Notes: generated by a model not told the origin, from the letters alone. Counted from the first letter of the stretch, positions 53,056 to 63,644 are shown. The stretch is DNA of 64,000 bases from Anaerosalibacter bizertensis (GCF_009696605.1 NZ_VULR01000011.1:21673-85672); one strand, 5' to 3'. Numbers and translations are program-made.

Positions 53056-55434
53056 ATGAATGAAAGAACATTGAAAGTATTGGAATATTATAAGATAATT
53101 GATAAATTAAAAGAGAAAACAGAATCATCTTTAGGAAGAAAATTAGTAGAAAAATTGAAACCTTCTACTAATATTAAAGATATAGAATATATGCAAAGAG
53201 AAACTAGTGAATCTATAGCCCTTCTTATAAAAAGAGGAGAACCACCACTATATGGAATAAAAGATATATCAACAGAAATTAAAAGAGCAGAAATGGGTGG
53301 GATATTATCACCAGGAAGTTTACTTAAAATTTCAGATACTTTAAGGGTGTCTAGAAATCTTAAAAATTATATAAAAAAGACTAGGGAAGATAAGGATTCT
53401 AATTATCCAATTTTAGAAAAATTAATTGGGTTTTTAGAAGTATTTAAAAGTATAGAAAATAGTATAAACGAAGCTATAATAAGTGAAGAAGAAATTTCTG
53501 ACAATGCAAGTTCCACTCTTAGGAATATTAGAAGACAAATAAATGCTAAAAATGACTCTGTAAGGAATAGATTAAATTCTATAGTTAATTCTTCTACTCA
53601 TAAAAAGTATTTACAAGATGCCATTGTTACTATCAGAGATGGAAGATATGTTGTACCTATAAAACAAGAATATAGGTCTAAGTTTCCAGGGTTAGTACAT
53701 GATCAATCTGCAAGTGGAGCTACATTGTTTATAGAGCCTATGGCTGTTGTAGAGTTAAATAATGAATTAAAAGAGCTCCAGATAAAAGAAAAGAAGGAAA
53801 TAGAAAAGATACTTTTAGAATTAACCCAAATTGTAGCAGAAGAAGGGGAAAGAATAGTTCAAAATCAAAAAATATTAGAGAAAGTAGATTTTATATTTGC
53901 AAAGGGAAAGTTAGCTCTTGAGATGAAGGCTTCAAAACCTATTTTGAACAATAATGGCTATATAAATATTAAAAATGGAAGACATCCTCTTTTAAAGGTA
54001 GATAAGGTGGTTCCTATTAATATATATATAGGGAAGGACTTCAATACTTTGGTTATCACCGGTCCTAATACTGGAGGCAAAACAGTAACATTAAAAACCA
54101 CAGGTTTATTGACTTTAATGGCCCAATCAGGTCTTCATATACCTGCTGATTATAATTCAGAAATAGCTGTTTTTGATAATGTTTTTTCTGATATAGGTGA
54201 TGAACAGAGTATTGAGCAAAGTTTAAGTACTTTTTCTTCTCATATGACTAATATTGTAAATATATTGGAAAATGTGGATGAAAATAGTTTAGTACTATTT
54301 GACGAATTGGGAGCTGGAACAGATCCAACTGAAGGGGCAGCTTTAGCCATGTCTATCTTAGATCATTTACATGGGATGAATATAAGGACTATTGCTACTA
54401 CCCATTATAGCGAACTTAAGATTTATGCATTAACTAAAGAAGGGGTTAAAAATGCTTCCGTAGAGTTTAATGTGGAAACTTTGAGCCCAACATATAAACT
54501 TTCAATTGGAGTTCCTGGTAAGTCCAATGCTTTTGAAATATCTAAACGTTTAGGATTAAGTGAAGATATAATAGAACATGCAAGAAATTTTATTTCAAAA
54601 GAAAATGTAGAGTTTGAAGATGTACTTCAAACTATTGAAGAAGATAGAAAAAGGATAGCAGAGAATAAAGAAGAAACTGAAAGGTTAAAAGATGAGATAA
54701 AAAGATTAAGAGAAGAATTAGATAGAGAAAAAGAAAAAACTTCAGAAAGAAGAGAAAAAATAATACAAAGTGCAAAGGAAGAAGCAAGGAGTATTTTAAA
54801 GGACGCAAAAGAAGAATCTGATGCTATTATATCTGAGTTAAGAAAAATTTCATCAGAAATAGAAAAAGAGAAGAATAGAAAAATTCAACAAGCACAAGAT
54901 AAGTTAAAGAAAAGTATCAAGAATGTAGAAGGTGATTTATCTAGTGCTATATTAAATGTAAAGAACAATAAGCCGCCAAAGAACCTTAAGGTAGGAGAAA
55001 TAGTGGAGATTCTTTCATTAGAACAACAGGGAACAGTTTTGTCTTCTCCAGATGAAAATGGAAATGTAAATGTTCAGGTAGGAATAATGAAAGTAAATGT
55101 TCATGTATCGACTCTTAAGAGGGCTAATCACAAAAAGATAGAACAATCTCAAGTTAGTGCAAAAAATATAATTAAGAGTAAAGCTAAAACTGTAAGAAAA
55201 GAGCTGGATTTAAGGGGAAAAACATTAGATGAAGCTTTATTAGATCTAGATAAATACTTAGATGATGCATATATAGCTGGACTTAAAGAAGTGTTGATAA
55301 TACATGGCAAAGGTACAGGTGTTTTAAGATCTGGTATATCCAGTGTCTTAAAAAGTCATAGACATGTAAAATCACATAGGCTAGGTAATTATGGCGAAGG
55401 TGGAACTGGAGTAACAGTAGTAGAATTAAAATAA
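53056..55434 (+). CDS. mutS2: Endonuclease MutS2
   Basis: A 792-residue protein. Helical core (~1-290), MutS ATPase with Walker A VITGPNTGGKTVTLKT, SLSTFSSHMTNI and Walker B LVLFDELGAGTDPTEGAA, a coiled coil (~530-640) and a C-terminal Smr nuclease (ELDLRGKTLDEALLDLDKYL, VLIIHGKGTGVLRSG). It limits homologous recombination and rescues stalled ribosomes in some Firmicutes. GTG-free start at ATG 53056 after GAGGTGACG. Confidence 0.96.
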   Translation: MNERTLKVLEYYKIIDKLKEKTESSLGRKLVEKLKPSTNIKDIEYMQRETSESIALLIKRGEPPLYGIKDISTEIKRAEMGGILSPGSLLKISDTLRVSRNLKNYIKKTREDKDSNYPILEKLIGFLEVFKSIENSINEAIISEEEISDNASSTLRNIRRQINAKNDSVRNRLNSIVNSSTHKKYLQDAIVTIRDGRYVVPIKQEYRSKFPGLVHDQSASGATLFIEPMAVVELNNELKELQIKEKKEIEKILLELTQIVAEEGERIVQNQKILEKVDFIFAKGKLALEMKASKPILNNNGYINIKNGRHPLLKVDKVVPINIYIGKDFNTLVITGPNTGGKTVTLKTTGLLTLMAQSGLHIPADYNSEIAVFDNVFSDIGDEQSIEQSLSTFSSHMTNIVNILENVDENSLVLFDELGAGTDPTEGAALAMSILDHLHGMNIRTIATTHYSELKIYALTKEGVKNASVEFNVETLSPTYKLSIGVPGKSNAFEISKRLGLSEDIIEHARNFISKENVEFEDVLQTIEEDRKRIAENKEETERLKDEIKRLREELDREKEKTSERREKIIQSAKEEARSILKDAKEESDAIISELRKISSEIEKEKNRKIQQAQDKLKKSIKNVEGDLSSAILNVKNNKPPKNLKVGEIVEILSLEQQGTVLSSPDENGNVNVQVGIMKVNVHVSTLKRANHKKIEQSQVSAKNIIKSKAKTVRKELDLRGKTLDEALLDLDKYLDDAYIAGLKEVLIIHGKGTGVLRSGISSVLKSHRHVKSHRLGNYGEGGTGVTVVELK

Positions 55435-55489
55435 GTTCTTGAAATAATAAGAGTTATATTATATATTAGTAATTAAACAAATTAATAAA

Positions 55490-55716
55490 GAGAAATTCTA
55501 TGAAGAGGAGAGTAGAATATATTTTTTGTTAAAGCGAGCTAAGGATGGTGGAAGCTTAGTACAAAATTATATTTGAAAAGAGCCTTGGAGAATACATCTG
55601 AAACAAGTAGGATGATACGTTTATAACGTTATAAAAATGAGTGGGCATTTTGCCAACAAGAGTGGTAACACGGAGTTTAACCTTCGTCTCTTTAATTAGA
55701 GATGAGGGTTTTTTAA
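55490..55716 (+). promoter_or_regulatory. T-box riboswitch upstream of argS
   Basis: The T-box variant AGAGTGGTAACACGG lies at about 55659-55673. It is followed by the terminator (55681-55691 with 55700-55710, two G-U) and T run. Upstream ~170 nt form stem I. Specificity for tRNA-Arg is inferred from the downstream gene; the specifier codon was not resolved. Confidence 0.88.
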
Positions 55717-55738
55717 ATATGGAGGGAGGATTTTTAAT

Positions 55739-57439
55739 ATGATTGATTTTAAAAATGAAGTAGTAAAAATAATTTCAGGATTAGATGAAAAACTAGATGA
55801 AAAAGAAATAATGTCTTTAATTGAAGTACCCCCATCTTATGAAATGGGAGACTATGCTTTTCCTTGTTTTAAGCTAGCTAAAATATTTAGGAAGGCACCT
55901 AATCTTATTGCAGAAGAGATATCTAATAAGATACAAGAAAATTCTTATTTTGAAAAGATAGAAAATGCAGGTCCTTATGTTAACTTTTTTATAGATAGGG
56001 CAGTTCTTGCAGAAACTGTTCTTGAAGAAATAAAAGATGAAAAAGAAAGATATGGCTCCTCAAATATAGGCAAAGGTAAAACCGTTATAGTAGAATATTC
56101 ATCACCTAATATAGCTAAGCCTTTCCATATAGGTCATATAAGGACTACAATTATAGGTCACGCATTATATAGAATATACAGCTTTTTAGGCTATGATACA
56201 GTGGCTATTAATCATTTAGGAGATTATGGCACCCAATTTGGAAAGTTAATTGTAGCATATAAAAAATGGGGTGATAGGTCTGTTATTGAGAAAGATCCTA
56301 TTAATGAATTATTAAAATTATATATTAAATTCCATGAAGAAGTAGAAAAAGAGCCTAGCCTTGATAATGAAGCTAGAAAATGGTTTAAAAAACTAGAAGA
56401 TGGTGACAATGAAGCTACAGAATTATGGAAATGGATGAGAGAAATAAGTTTAGAAGAATTTAACAAAGTATATGATATGTTAGGAATTGAATTCGACTCT
56501 TTCACTGGAGAAAGTTTTTATTCAGATAAGATGCCAAAAGTAGTTGAGGAGCTTCAAAATAAGGGACTTTTAGTTAAATCAGAAGGGGCTGATATTGTAG
56601 ATTTAGAACCTTATAATATGCCACCAGCTTTAATTAGAAAAAGTGATGGTTCAACATTATATATAACTAGGGATATAGCTGCAGCTATTTATAGAAAAGA
56701 GCATTATGATTTTTATAAAAACATATATGTAGTAGGTTCAGAACAAAAACTTCATTTTGACCAATGGAGAAAAATAATAGATTTAATGGGTTACGATTGG
56801 GCAGAAGATTGTATCCATGTAACTTTTGGAATGGTAAGGTTAGAAGAGGGTACTATGTCTACTAGAAAAGGTAGAGTGGTATTTTTAGAGGATGTACTTA
56901 AAAAGGCAGTAGAAAAAACAACAGGTATTATAGAAGAAAGAAATCCAAAATTAGAAAATAAAGAAGAGGTAGCTAAACAAGTGGGAATAGGAGCTATTGT
57001 ATTCCAAGAATTGTTTAATAGTAGAATAAAAGACTATGTTTTCTCTTGGGATAAAACTTTAAGCTTTGAGGGGGAAACAGGACCTTATGTACAATATGCT
57101 CATGCTAGAGCAAATAGTTTGCTGAAAAAAGGAGAGTTTTCAGTAGAAGATAAAATTGATTATTCACTATTGAAAAGGGAAGAGGAAATAGATATTATAA
57201 GACTTCTATATGATTTTCCGAATATAATAGTAAATAGTTCAGAGAAAAATGAGCCATCTTTTATAACAAGGCATATAACAGAAATTGCAAAAAACTTTAA
57301 TAGGTTCTATCATAACTGTCCAATACTTAATGAAGAAGAAGATTTGAGAAAAGCAAGACTTCATTTAGTTTATGCTACAAAACTAGTATTAAATACAGGG
57401 CTTTTATTACTAGGAATAGAAGCTCCTGATAAGATGTAG
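55739..57439 (+). CDS. argS: Arginyl-tRNA synthetase
   Basis: A 566-residue class I synthetase. The HIGH motif is in SSPNIAKPFHIGHIRTTIIG, the N-terminal tRNA-binding domain (PPSYEMGDYAFPCFKLAKIF) and the KMSKS-like GTMSTRKGRVVFLEDVLKKA follow, with the DALR anticodon domain at the end (LVYATKLVLNTGLLLLGIEA). ATG 55739 follows GGAGGGAGG. Controlled by the T-box. Confidence 0.97.
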   Translation: MIDFKNEVVKIISGLDEKLDEKEIMSLIEVPPSYEMGDYAFPCFKLAKIFRKAPNLIAEEISNKIQENSYFEKIENAGPYVNFFIDRAVLAETVLEEIKDEKERYGSSNIGKGKTVIVEYSSPNIAKPFHIGHIRTTIIGHALYRIYSFLGYDTVAINHLGDYGTQFGKLIVAYKKWGDRSVIEKDPINELLKLYIKFHEEVEKEPSLDNEARKWFKKLEDGDNEATELWKWMREISLEEFNKVYDMLGIEFDSFTGESFYSDKMPKVVEELQNKGLLVKSEGADIVDLEPYNMPPALIRKSDGSTLYITRDIAAAIYRKEHYDFYKNIYVVGSEQKLHFDQWRKIIDLMGYDWAEDCIHVTFGMVRLEEGTMSTRKGRVVFLEDVLKKAVEKTTGIIEERNPKLENKEEVAKQVGIGAIVFQELFNSRIKDYVFSWDKTLSFEGETGPYVQYAHARANSLLKKGEFSVEDKIDYSLLKREEEIDIIRLLYDFPNIIVNSSEKNEPSFITRHITEIAKNFNRFYHNCPILNEEEDLRKARLHLVYATKLVLNTGLLLLGIEAPDKM

Positions 57440-57451
57440 AGGAGAATATAG

Positions 57452-58420
57452 ATGGAAGAAAGGAAGATTAACAACTTTCTTTTAAATATATTTAATGTAC
57501 TTAATGAAGAAAAAGAAAGAAACTATGTATCGGAAATAACAATTTTAACTATAAAAAGTCTTATGCCTTCAAGACAAGAAATAGGAACTAGAATAGATTA
57601 TGAAAGATTTAAAAAAGAAATTGAATTGTGGTATCTTTATAGAAGTGGAGAGAATTTTTCTCTTTTAAACAGTATAGATTTATCTAGTAAAGATGTTTAT
57701 TTAAATAGTATAGATGATAGCCTTTATATAAGAATAGCTCCCATAGTATTTTCAAATAAAAATTGGGATATTATAAAGAAAGAAGTATTAAAGAACATAC
57801 TTTATACTACAGGAAATATAGAGGCTATATTAGAAGGATTATTAATTTCTAAAATACTATTTTTAATTGCATATAATGATGAAAATATTATTTCAAAATT
57901 AAAAGATGATATAATTTCTTTTTCTCAAGTAGGGTTTTTAGAGAAATATTCTGGATTTTTCAGAGTTTCAGTAGAGGAATATTCTAAGAAATTTATTGTA
58001 GATTTTGAAAGAAACAGAATAGAAATAATCAATCTACTTAATGGCATAAGTTCGAATAAATTTAAAGTTTTAAAACAGTCTTTAATGGTTGTAGAAAAAA
58101 ACATATTGAAAGATGATTTTCATATATTTTCTAAGGGATTATACTGGATGAAAAATAACATTTATCTTGATAAGAAGGATAGTTTAAAATTTCATAAGGA
58201 CTTATGCCATTATATTTGGAGCTTAAATAGAGGAAGAATAGATCCCAATATTTTAACCATTGAAAAATACTATTTACCTGATATATTTTCTTTTAATGAA
58301 GGAGATGAATTTTATCACTCTTTATTAAATAAATGTAAAGTATTGAAGAAAGAAAATATATCAGAAGGTATAAAAGTCTATTTAGCAACTAAATCTGGTA
58401 TATATATTTTTAAAAAATAA
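57452..58420 (+). CDS. ADP-ribosylglycohydrolase-like fold, catalytically degenerate (tentative)
   Basis: A 322-residue protein, 12 nt after argS. The segment LYIRIAPIVFSN and, ~30 residues on, TTGNIEAILEGLLISKILF resemble the MRIAPIG and THnnpeA-GA motifs of ADP-ribosylglycohydrolases. The metal-binding Asp motifs of that family (the YTDD type) are not seen; SRQEIGTRIDYERFKKE sits in the place of the first. If related, it has probably lost catalysis. Otherwise unrecognised. Confidence 0.4.
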   Translation: MEERKINNFLLNIFNVLNEEKERNYVSEITILTIKSLMPSRQEIGTRIDYERFKKEIELWYLYRSGENFSLLNSIDLSSKDVYLNSIDDSLYIRIAPIVFSNKNWDIIKKEVLKNILYTTGNIEAILEGLLISKILFLIAYNDENIISKLKDDIISFSQVGFLEKYSGFFRVSVEEYSKKFIVDFERNRIEIINLLNGISSNKFKVLKQSLMVVEKNILKDDFHIFSKGLYWMKNNIYLDKKDSLKFHKDLCHYIWSLNRGRIDPNILTIEKYYLPDIFSFNEGDEFYHSLLNKCKVLKKENISEGIKVYLATKSGIYIFKK

Positions 58421-58450
58421 AGACCCTCACATATAGGGGGTCTATTTTTC
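58421..58450. terminator. Bidirectional terminator
   Basis: AGACCCTC (58421-58428) pairs with GGGGGTCT (58436-58443), one G-U, with T runs on both strands. Lies between two convergent genes. Confidence 0.75.
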
Positions 58451-58636
58451 TAGATAGTTTAAAAACTCTTCTTCACTACTATCTGCAAGTAAACTAAGTT
58501 CTTTTACTATATTATTTTTTAAGACTATGAAGTCCTTTATATTAGTATTTTTCCCGGTGTAATCAAGTGCTTCAAGAATTATTAGCATATCTTTTTTGGA
58601 CATTTCGGCAATGGAGATTTTATCAAATTTATGCAT
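58442..58636 (-). CDS. Small hypothetical protein, 64 aa
   Basis: On the minus strand, ATG at 58636 follows GGGAGGA (58646-58652) with 9-nt spacing. The helical, charged protein (KFDKISIAEMSKKDMLIILE, ELSLLADSSEEEFLNYLEK) has no known motif. Own terminator. Real gene by ribosome binding site, with no opposite-strand gene over it. Confidence 0.65.
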   Translation of the reverse strand: MHKFDKISIAEMSKKDMLIILEALDYTGKNTNIKDFIVLKNNIVKELSLLADSSEEEFLNYLEK

Positions 58637-58812
58637 ATAATCTATTCCTCCCTAAATTTTATCTAATTATCTAACTACTATAATTCTATATAGTTATATA
58701 AAACCCTTCTTTATAGTAAAAAAATCTACAAAAATACTTTTGTTTTTAGGTTATAGTTTATAAAAATCTTGTGCTATAATGTAATTAATTAAAAGAAAAG
58801 GAAGGATAAACA

Positions 58813-60582
58813 ATGAAAGTATTAATAACTACTTTGAATTCTAAATTTATACACTCATCATTATCAATTAGATATTTGAAAAGTTTTTGCAAAGATATTC
58901 CCAATATAGAAATATGTGAATTTACTATAAATCAAAATAAAGATTATATAGCTGGAGAAATCTATAAAATGAATCCTGATATAATAGCATTTTCTTGCTA
59001 TATATGGAACTTAGAAGAGACTTTAGATATATGTAATATTTTAAAAATTGTAAATCCAAACATAAAAATAATATTAGGAGGGCCTGAAGTTTCTTTTGAT
59101 GGAGAAGAAACACTTAAAAAATATGATTTTGTAGATTTTATAATATATGGAGAAGGAGAAATAACCTTTAGAGAGCTTATTATTAAACTTATAAGCGAAA
59201 ATAGAGAGTATATAGATGTAAAGGGTTTAATATATAGAGAAGAGGGGAAAATAGTAAAAAATGAGCCTAGACCATTTATTGAGGATTTAGATATTATCCC
59301 ATCCCCTTATGAGGATTTATCTGGGCTAAAAAATAAAATAGTATATTACGAAAGTTCAAGAGGCTGTCCATTTAATTGTCAATTTTGTTTATCTTCAACT
59401 ATAAAAGGTGTAAGGTTTTTTAGTTTAGATAGGGTAAAAGAAGATTTAGAAAAGCTTATAGATGCCCAAGTAAGACAGGTTAAATTTGTAGATAGGACTT
59501 TTAATACCAAGAAAGAATATGCTATGGAAATAATGAAATTTATAATGGATAAAAATCCTGAAAATATGAATTTTCATTTTGAAGTAACTGCCCACTTACT
59601 AGATAAGGAAATGTTAGACTTTTTAAGTGAAGCTGGGGAAGGACTTTTTCAGTTTGAAATTGGAATTCAATCAACAAATCCAAAAACTATAGAAGCTATA
59701 GGTAGAACTACAGATATAGAGAAGGCAAAAAAGGTTACCAAGATTATAAAAGGGTATCAAAACATACATCAACATTTAGATTTAATTGCAGGACTTCCAT
59801 ATGAAGATTATAATTCTTTTAAAGATTCATTTAATGAAATATATGAATTAAGGCCAGAAAAACTTCAGTTAGGATTTCTAAAATTACTTAAAGGATCTGG
59901 ACTAAGAGAAAATATAGAAAGGTATGGATTTAAGTTTTTAAATAAATCTCCTTATGAAGTTTTAGAAACTAAATATATATCCTATTCTGAAATGTTAAAG
60001 TTAAAGACAATAGAAGACTTGTTGGAGAAATATGGGAATGAAAGTGTTTTTGAAAATTCTCTTCAATACATTATAACTAATTATTATGATACACCTTTTG
60101 ATTTCTATGAGGATTTTAGTTCTTATTGGGAAGAAAAACAATATCATAAATTATCCCATAGCAAAAAAGGGCTTTATAAAATATTATACAATTTCTATAA
60201 AGATATAGTTAGAGAAAACTTGCAAGTATTTAATGAGATATTGAAATTTGATTATATTTTAAATAATAGGGATTCAAATATTCCACCTTATCTTAAAAGA
60301 AGAGATGTAGAAGAACTAATAAATAAAAGACATGATTTTTTAAAGGATGAAGAGAATCTAATAAAATATTTACCTGAATACAAAGATTTACCTACAAGGA
60401 AGCTTATCAATAAAGTACATTTTGAAGCTTTTGATTTTAATATTATCGATTTTATTAATGAGAATTATTCACTAAAAGAATTAAATGGAGATAAAATAAT
60501 CTTATTATTTATTTATAAAAATAATAAGGTTTTAAATAAATGTGAAGTAAAAGATATTACAGAAAAAATTAATAAAATATAG
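58813..60582 (+). CDS. B12-binding domain radical SAM protein (DUF4080-like C-terminus)
   Basis: A 589-residue protein. Residues ~1-135 are a cobalamin-binding fold (MKVLITTLNSKFIHSSLSIR, IILGGPEVSFDGEETLKKY, FIIYGEGEITFREL); ~165-400 is the radical SAM barrel with SSRGCPFNCQFCLS holding the three-Cys iron-sulfur site; the C-terminal ~180 residues match the DUF4080 type. Substrate unknown. ATG 58813 follows AAAAGGAAGG. Confidence 0.9.
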   Translation: MKVLITTLNSKFIHSSLSIRYLKSFCKDIPNIEICEFTINQNKDYIAGEIYKMNPDIIAFSCYIWNLEETLDICNILKIVNPNIKIILGGPEVSFDGEETLKKYDFVDFIIYGEGEITFRELIIKLISENREYIDVKGLIYREEGKIVKNEPRPFIEDLDIIPSPYEDLSGLKNKIVYYESSRGCPFNCQFCLSSTIKGVRFFSLDRVKEDLEKLIDAQVRQVKFVDRTFNTKKEYAMEIMKFIMDKNPENMNFHFEVTAHLLDKEMLDFLSEAGEGLFQFEIGIQSTNPKTIEAIGRTTDIEKAKKVTKIIKGYQNIHQHLDLIAGLPYEDYNSFKDSFNEIYELRPEKLQLGFLKLLKGSGLRENIERYGFKFLNKSPYEVLETKYISYSEMLKLKTIEDLLEKYGNESVFENSLQYIITNYYDTPFDFYEDFSSYWEEKQYHKLSHSKKGLYKILYNFYKDIVRENLQVFNEILKFDYILNNRDSNIPPYLKRRDVEELINKRHDFLKDEENLIKYLPEYKDLPTRKLINKVHFEAFDFNIIDFINENYSLKELNGDKIILLFIYKNNKVLNKCEVKDITEKINKI

Positions 60583-60593
60583 GAGGAAAGATA

Positions 60594-61352
60594 TTGGACT
60601 TATTTAAAGATTTATTTTTTATAAATTCTACAACAAGCAAGAAAGCTTTAAGAAGTTTTTCTAAAAATTGGACTATTGTATTTACAGGTTTTGCATACAC
60701 CCTTTTGAATATAGTTATATTCAATCTAATAAACTTATTATTTAGAGGTGTATTAGGTATATTGGCTGGTTTTGCAGCAGCAATTGTAACTAGCAGTTTA
60801 ATTTCTAATTATCTTTATTTACTATACAATATAATTAAATATGATAATTTTACTTTTGAAGATTTTAAAGAAGGATTTAGTCATTTCTTATGGAAAGTAT
60901 ATGGTGTATTTTTCATAGCTTGGTTACTAAGTTTCTTTTTTGGAGGACTGGGAGATTTATTTTCTGAATCTGTTACTAGGATAAATATGATTATAAATAT
61001 TTTAATAATTATAATTTTTAATCCATTACCAGAAATAATTTACCAAAAAGGACTTTCTCCCTGGGAATCTATAACATATTCTTTTAATTTTATGAAAGAG
61101 AATTGGTTTAATTGGTTATTACCTAATGCAATATTCTTTTTTATAATTTATAAATTTACTGGCAATATGCTAACAAATATATTTGCAACCCATTTAAGTT
61201 ATAATTTTGATATTAGTTTAATTGGAATACTAAAGTATTTAATAGGACAAGTGTTATTTTCATTTATAATGATATATAGGGGATTTTTATTTGAAATATT
61301 GAGTACTAGCACTAGAAGAAAAAGATCTTATATGAAAAAATTTTATGATTAG
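60594..61352 (+). CDS. Polytopic membrane protein, 252 aa
   Basis: TTG 60594 start, seven nt behind AGGAGG. About six hydrophobic segments (IVFTGFAYTLLNIVIFNLIN, VLGILAGFAAAIVTSSLI, VFFIAWLLSFFFGGLGDLF, MIINILIIIIFNPLPEII, WLLPNAIFFFIIY, LIGQVLFSFIMIYRGFLF). No catalytic motif. In line with the radical SAM and TPR genes, so perhaps one operon. Confidence 0.8.
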   Translation: MDLFKDLFFINSTTSKKALRSFSKNWTIVFTGFAYTLLNIVIFNLINLLFRGVLGILAGFAAAIVTSSLISNYLYLLYNIIKYDNFTFEDFKEGFSHFLWKVYGVFFIAWLLSFFFGGLGDLFSESVTRINMIINILIIIIFNPLPEIIYQKGLSPWESITYSFNFMKENWFNWLLPNAIFFFIIYKFTGNMLTNIFATHLSYNFDISLIGILKYLIGQVLFSFIMIYRGFLFEILSTSTRRKRSYMKKFYD

Positions 61353-61365
61353 TAGGTGATGAATT

Positions 61366-62490
61366 ATGGGATTAAATGATTATTTCAAAGAAAAGACTGA
61401 AAACTTGTCTTTTATTGAGTTAAAGGATAATTCTTATGTACAAATCAATGATTATAAAATTGACAGTAGTCTGCCATTACCAATTCTTATAGATACTCTT
61501 ATTGATGAAGTCAAGTCGGGAGATATGAAAGATGATATAAAGGTATCTTATTTGATTGAGGGCATAATATATACTTTAGGAGTTGATCCAGAATTTGAAT
61601 ATGTGGATCAATATAAAGATATACTTTTTGCTTATAGTACTAAAATTGATAATTATATATTTCATATAGGCATGAAATATATGATAGAAGAAAAAATAGA
61701 AGAAGCAATGATTTATTTTAGAGCATTATTGGTTATTGACAAGACTAATGTAGAAGCCTTATTTAACTATGGTATTTGTTTAGAAAATAAGGCTAAAGAA
61801 TTTTTAAATTCAGGTAATGAAGAAAAAGGAAATATGTTTTTAAGAGAAGCAATGGAAAATATAGAAACTATATTGGATATTTCTCCAAAGTACTCTTTAG
61901 CTTATTATAAATTAGGATATTATTATAGATATTATGGACAATTTTTAAAAGCTAGACTTATTTGGGAAAAGTTTCTGCTTCTAGATGAAGATAAGGAAAG
62001 AAAGCAAGAAATAAGAGAGGTATTAGATGCTATAGAAGATGATTCAAATTATGAAGAAGGATGCAATTTACTTTTTTCAGGAAGATATTCTGAAGCAATT
62101 GAAAAGTTTATTAATATAAAGGATAGGTATGAAGATTGGTGGAATTTAAATTATATGCTTGGCCTTTCTTATAAAGGCATTGGAGAAATAGATAAAGCCA
62201 TAAAATATTTTATGGCTGCATTAGAGTTAAATGAAAATGAGGTAAATATATACAATGAACTAGGTATATGCTTATTTTCTATTGGGAATTTTGAAGATGC
62301 TATAGAAATATTTACAAAGGGAATTAAAAAAGATAATAAGGATTATAAAATAATCTGTAATAGGGGTATTGCTTATCTCCAATTAGGAATGTTAAAAGAG
62401 GCTATTAATGATATTGATAAAGCTTATGAAATTAATCCCTATGATGAAGTTGTAAAGAAATTCAAAAAAGAATTAGAGATTGGAATATAA
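61366..62490 (+). CDS. Tetratricopeptide-repeat protein
   Basis: A 374-residue protein. TPR units are visible, for example AMIYFRALLVIDKTNVEALF, AYYKLGYYYRYYGQFLKARL, AIKYFMAALELNENEVNIYN and AIEIFTKGIKKDNKDYKIIC, ending with INDIDKAYEINPYDEVV. These are protein-protein contacts; the partner is unknown. ATG 61366 follows AGTAGGTGATG. 14 nt after the membrane protein gene. Confidence 0.85.
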   Translation: MGLNDYFKEKTENLSFIELKDNSYVQINDYKIDSSLPLPILIDTLIDEVKSGDMKDDIKVSYLIEGIIYTLGVDPEFEYVDQYKDILFAYSTKIDNYIFHIGMKYMIEEKIEEAMIYFRALLVIDKTNVEALFNYGICLENKAKEFLNSGNEEKGNMFLREAMENIETILDISPKYSLAYYKLGYYYRYYGQFLKARLIWEKFLLLDEDKERKQEIREVLDAIEDDSNYEEGCNLLFSGRYSEAIEKFINIKDRYEDWWNLNYMLGLSYKGIGEIDKAIKYFMAALELNENEVNIYNELGICLFSIGNFEDAIEIFTKGIKKDNKDYKIICNRGIAYLQLGMLKEAINDIDKAYEINPYDEVVKKFKKELEIGI

Positions 62491-62553
62491 AGGTTAATTT
62501 TTAAAAAATATATGATAATATATTAATGAGATATAAATATAAGGGGGAATTTT

Positions 62554-63465
62554 ATGCCTATAAATAGTTTAAATGAACTTTTAAAGGTTAATAATGGGAA
62601 TAACATGAAATTAGCTGTAGTAGTAGCTCAAGATGCAGAGGTATTGGAAGCTGTTTCAGAAGCAAGAGAACTTAAAATTGCAGAACCCATCCTAATTGGT
62701 GACGAAGAAAAAATAAAAACAATCATAGCAGATAGAGAATTGGATCTAGAAGATGTTGAGATAATTAATGAAAAAGATTATGAAAAATGTGCAGAAATAG
62801 GTGTTAAATCTGTAAATAATGGAAAAGCTAATTTTATTATGAAGGGGTTAGTAGATACTTCGATACTTCTAAAAGAAGTATTGAATAAAGATTATGGTTT
62901 AAGGACTAATAGTTTATTAAGCCATGTTATGGTTTATGAAGCGCCTAGTTATCATAAGTTAATTTATTTAACAGATGGTGGTATGAATTTAGTTCCCAAT
63001 TTAAAAGAAAAAATTAAAATTATTAATAATGCTGTAAAAGTTTGTAAGGCTTTTGGAAAAGAAGAAATAAAAGTTGGATGTCTTGCAGCTAAAGAAAAAG
63101 TTAATCCAAAGATGGAAGCTACAATAGATGCAGATAAACTAAAAAAAGTATATGAAGAAGGAAAGTTTGAAGAAGGTATAATTGTAGATGGGCCTATGGC
63201 ACTAGATCTTGCTATTTCTAAAGAAGCAGCTGAAATAAAAAGCTTTAAAAGTAAGGTTGCAGGGGATGCAGATATTTTATTAGTACCAAATATCGAAATG
63301 GGAAATGGAATAGGGAAAAGTATAACTTATTTTGGAAATGGAAAATCAGCTGGAGTTATCATGGGAGCTAAGGTACCAGTAGTATTGGTTTCGAGAGCAG
63401 ATACCCATGAATCAAAGCTTTATTCAATAGCGTTGGGAAGTTTAGTTTCTAAAAATATATTTTGA
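62554..63465 (+). CDS. Phosphate butyryltransferase / phosphate acyltransferase (PTA-PTB family)
   Basis: A 303-residue enzyme of the Pta/Ptb family: KLAVVVAQDAEVLEAVSEAR, ANFIMKGLVDTSILLKEVLN, and ADILLVPNIEMGNGIGKSI. It exchanges CoA for phosphate on acyl-CoA; with a kinase this yields ATP and acid. The kinase gene is not adjacent. Length fits Ptb better than Pta (~330). ATG 62554 follows AAGGGGGA. Confidence 0.85.
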   Translation: MPINSLNELLKVNNGNNMKLAVVVAQDAEVLEAVSEARELKIAEPILIGDEEKIKTIIADRELDLEDVEIINEKDYEKCAEIGVKSVNNGKANFIMKGLVDTSILLKEVLNKDYGLRTNSLLSHVMVYEAPSYHKLIYLTDGGMNLVPNLKEKIKIINNAVKVCKAFGKEEIKVGCLAAKEKVNPKMEATIDADKLKKVYEEGKFEEGIIVDGPMALDLAISKEAAEIKSFKSKVAGDADILLVPNIEMGNGIGKSITYFGNGKSAGVIMGAKVPVVLVSRADTHESKLYSIALGSLVSKNIF

Positions 63466-63644
63466 TGAAAAAGTGCAAAAAAAGGCGAAAGAAAAAGATA
63501 AAGCTATAAAAACGGATAAAATACATTAAAAATCATTGTATACAGAGTTGAACTACATTAAAAAATATGTTAAGTTATTAACTGTCCTTGAAACACAGGA
63601 AAATATGAAATGCAAACAAACAAGAAATTTTTTCAAAAAAACTA

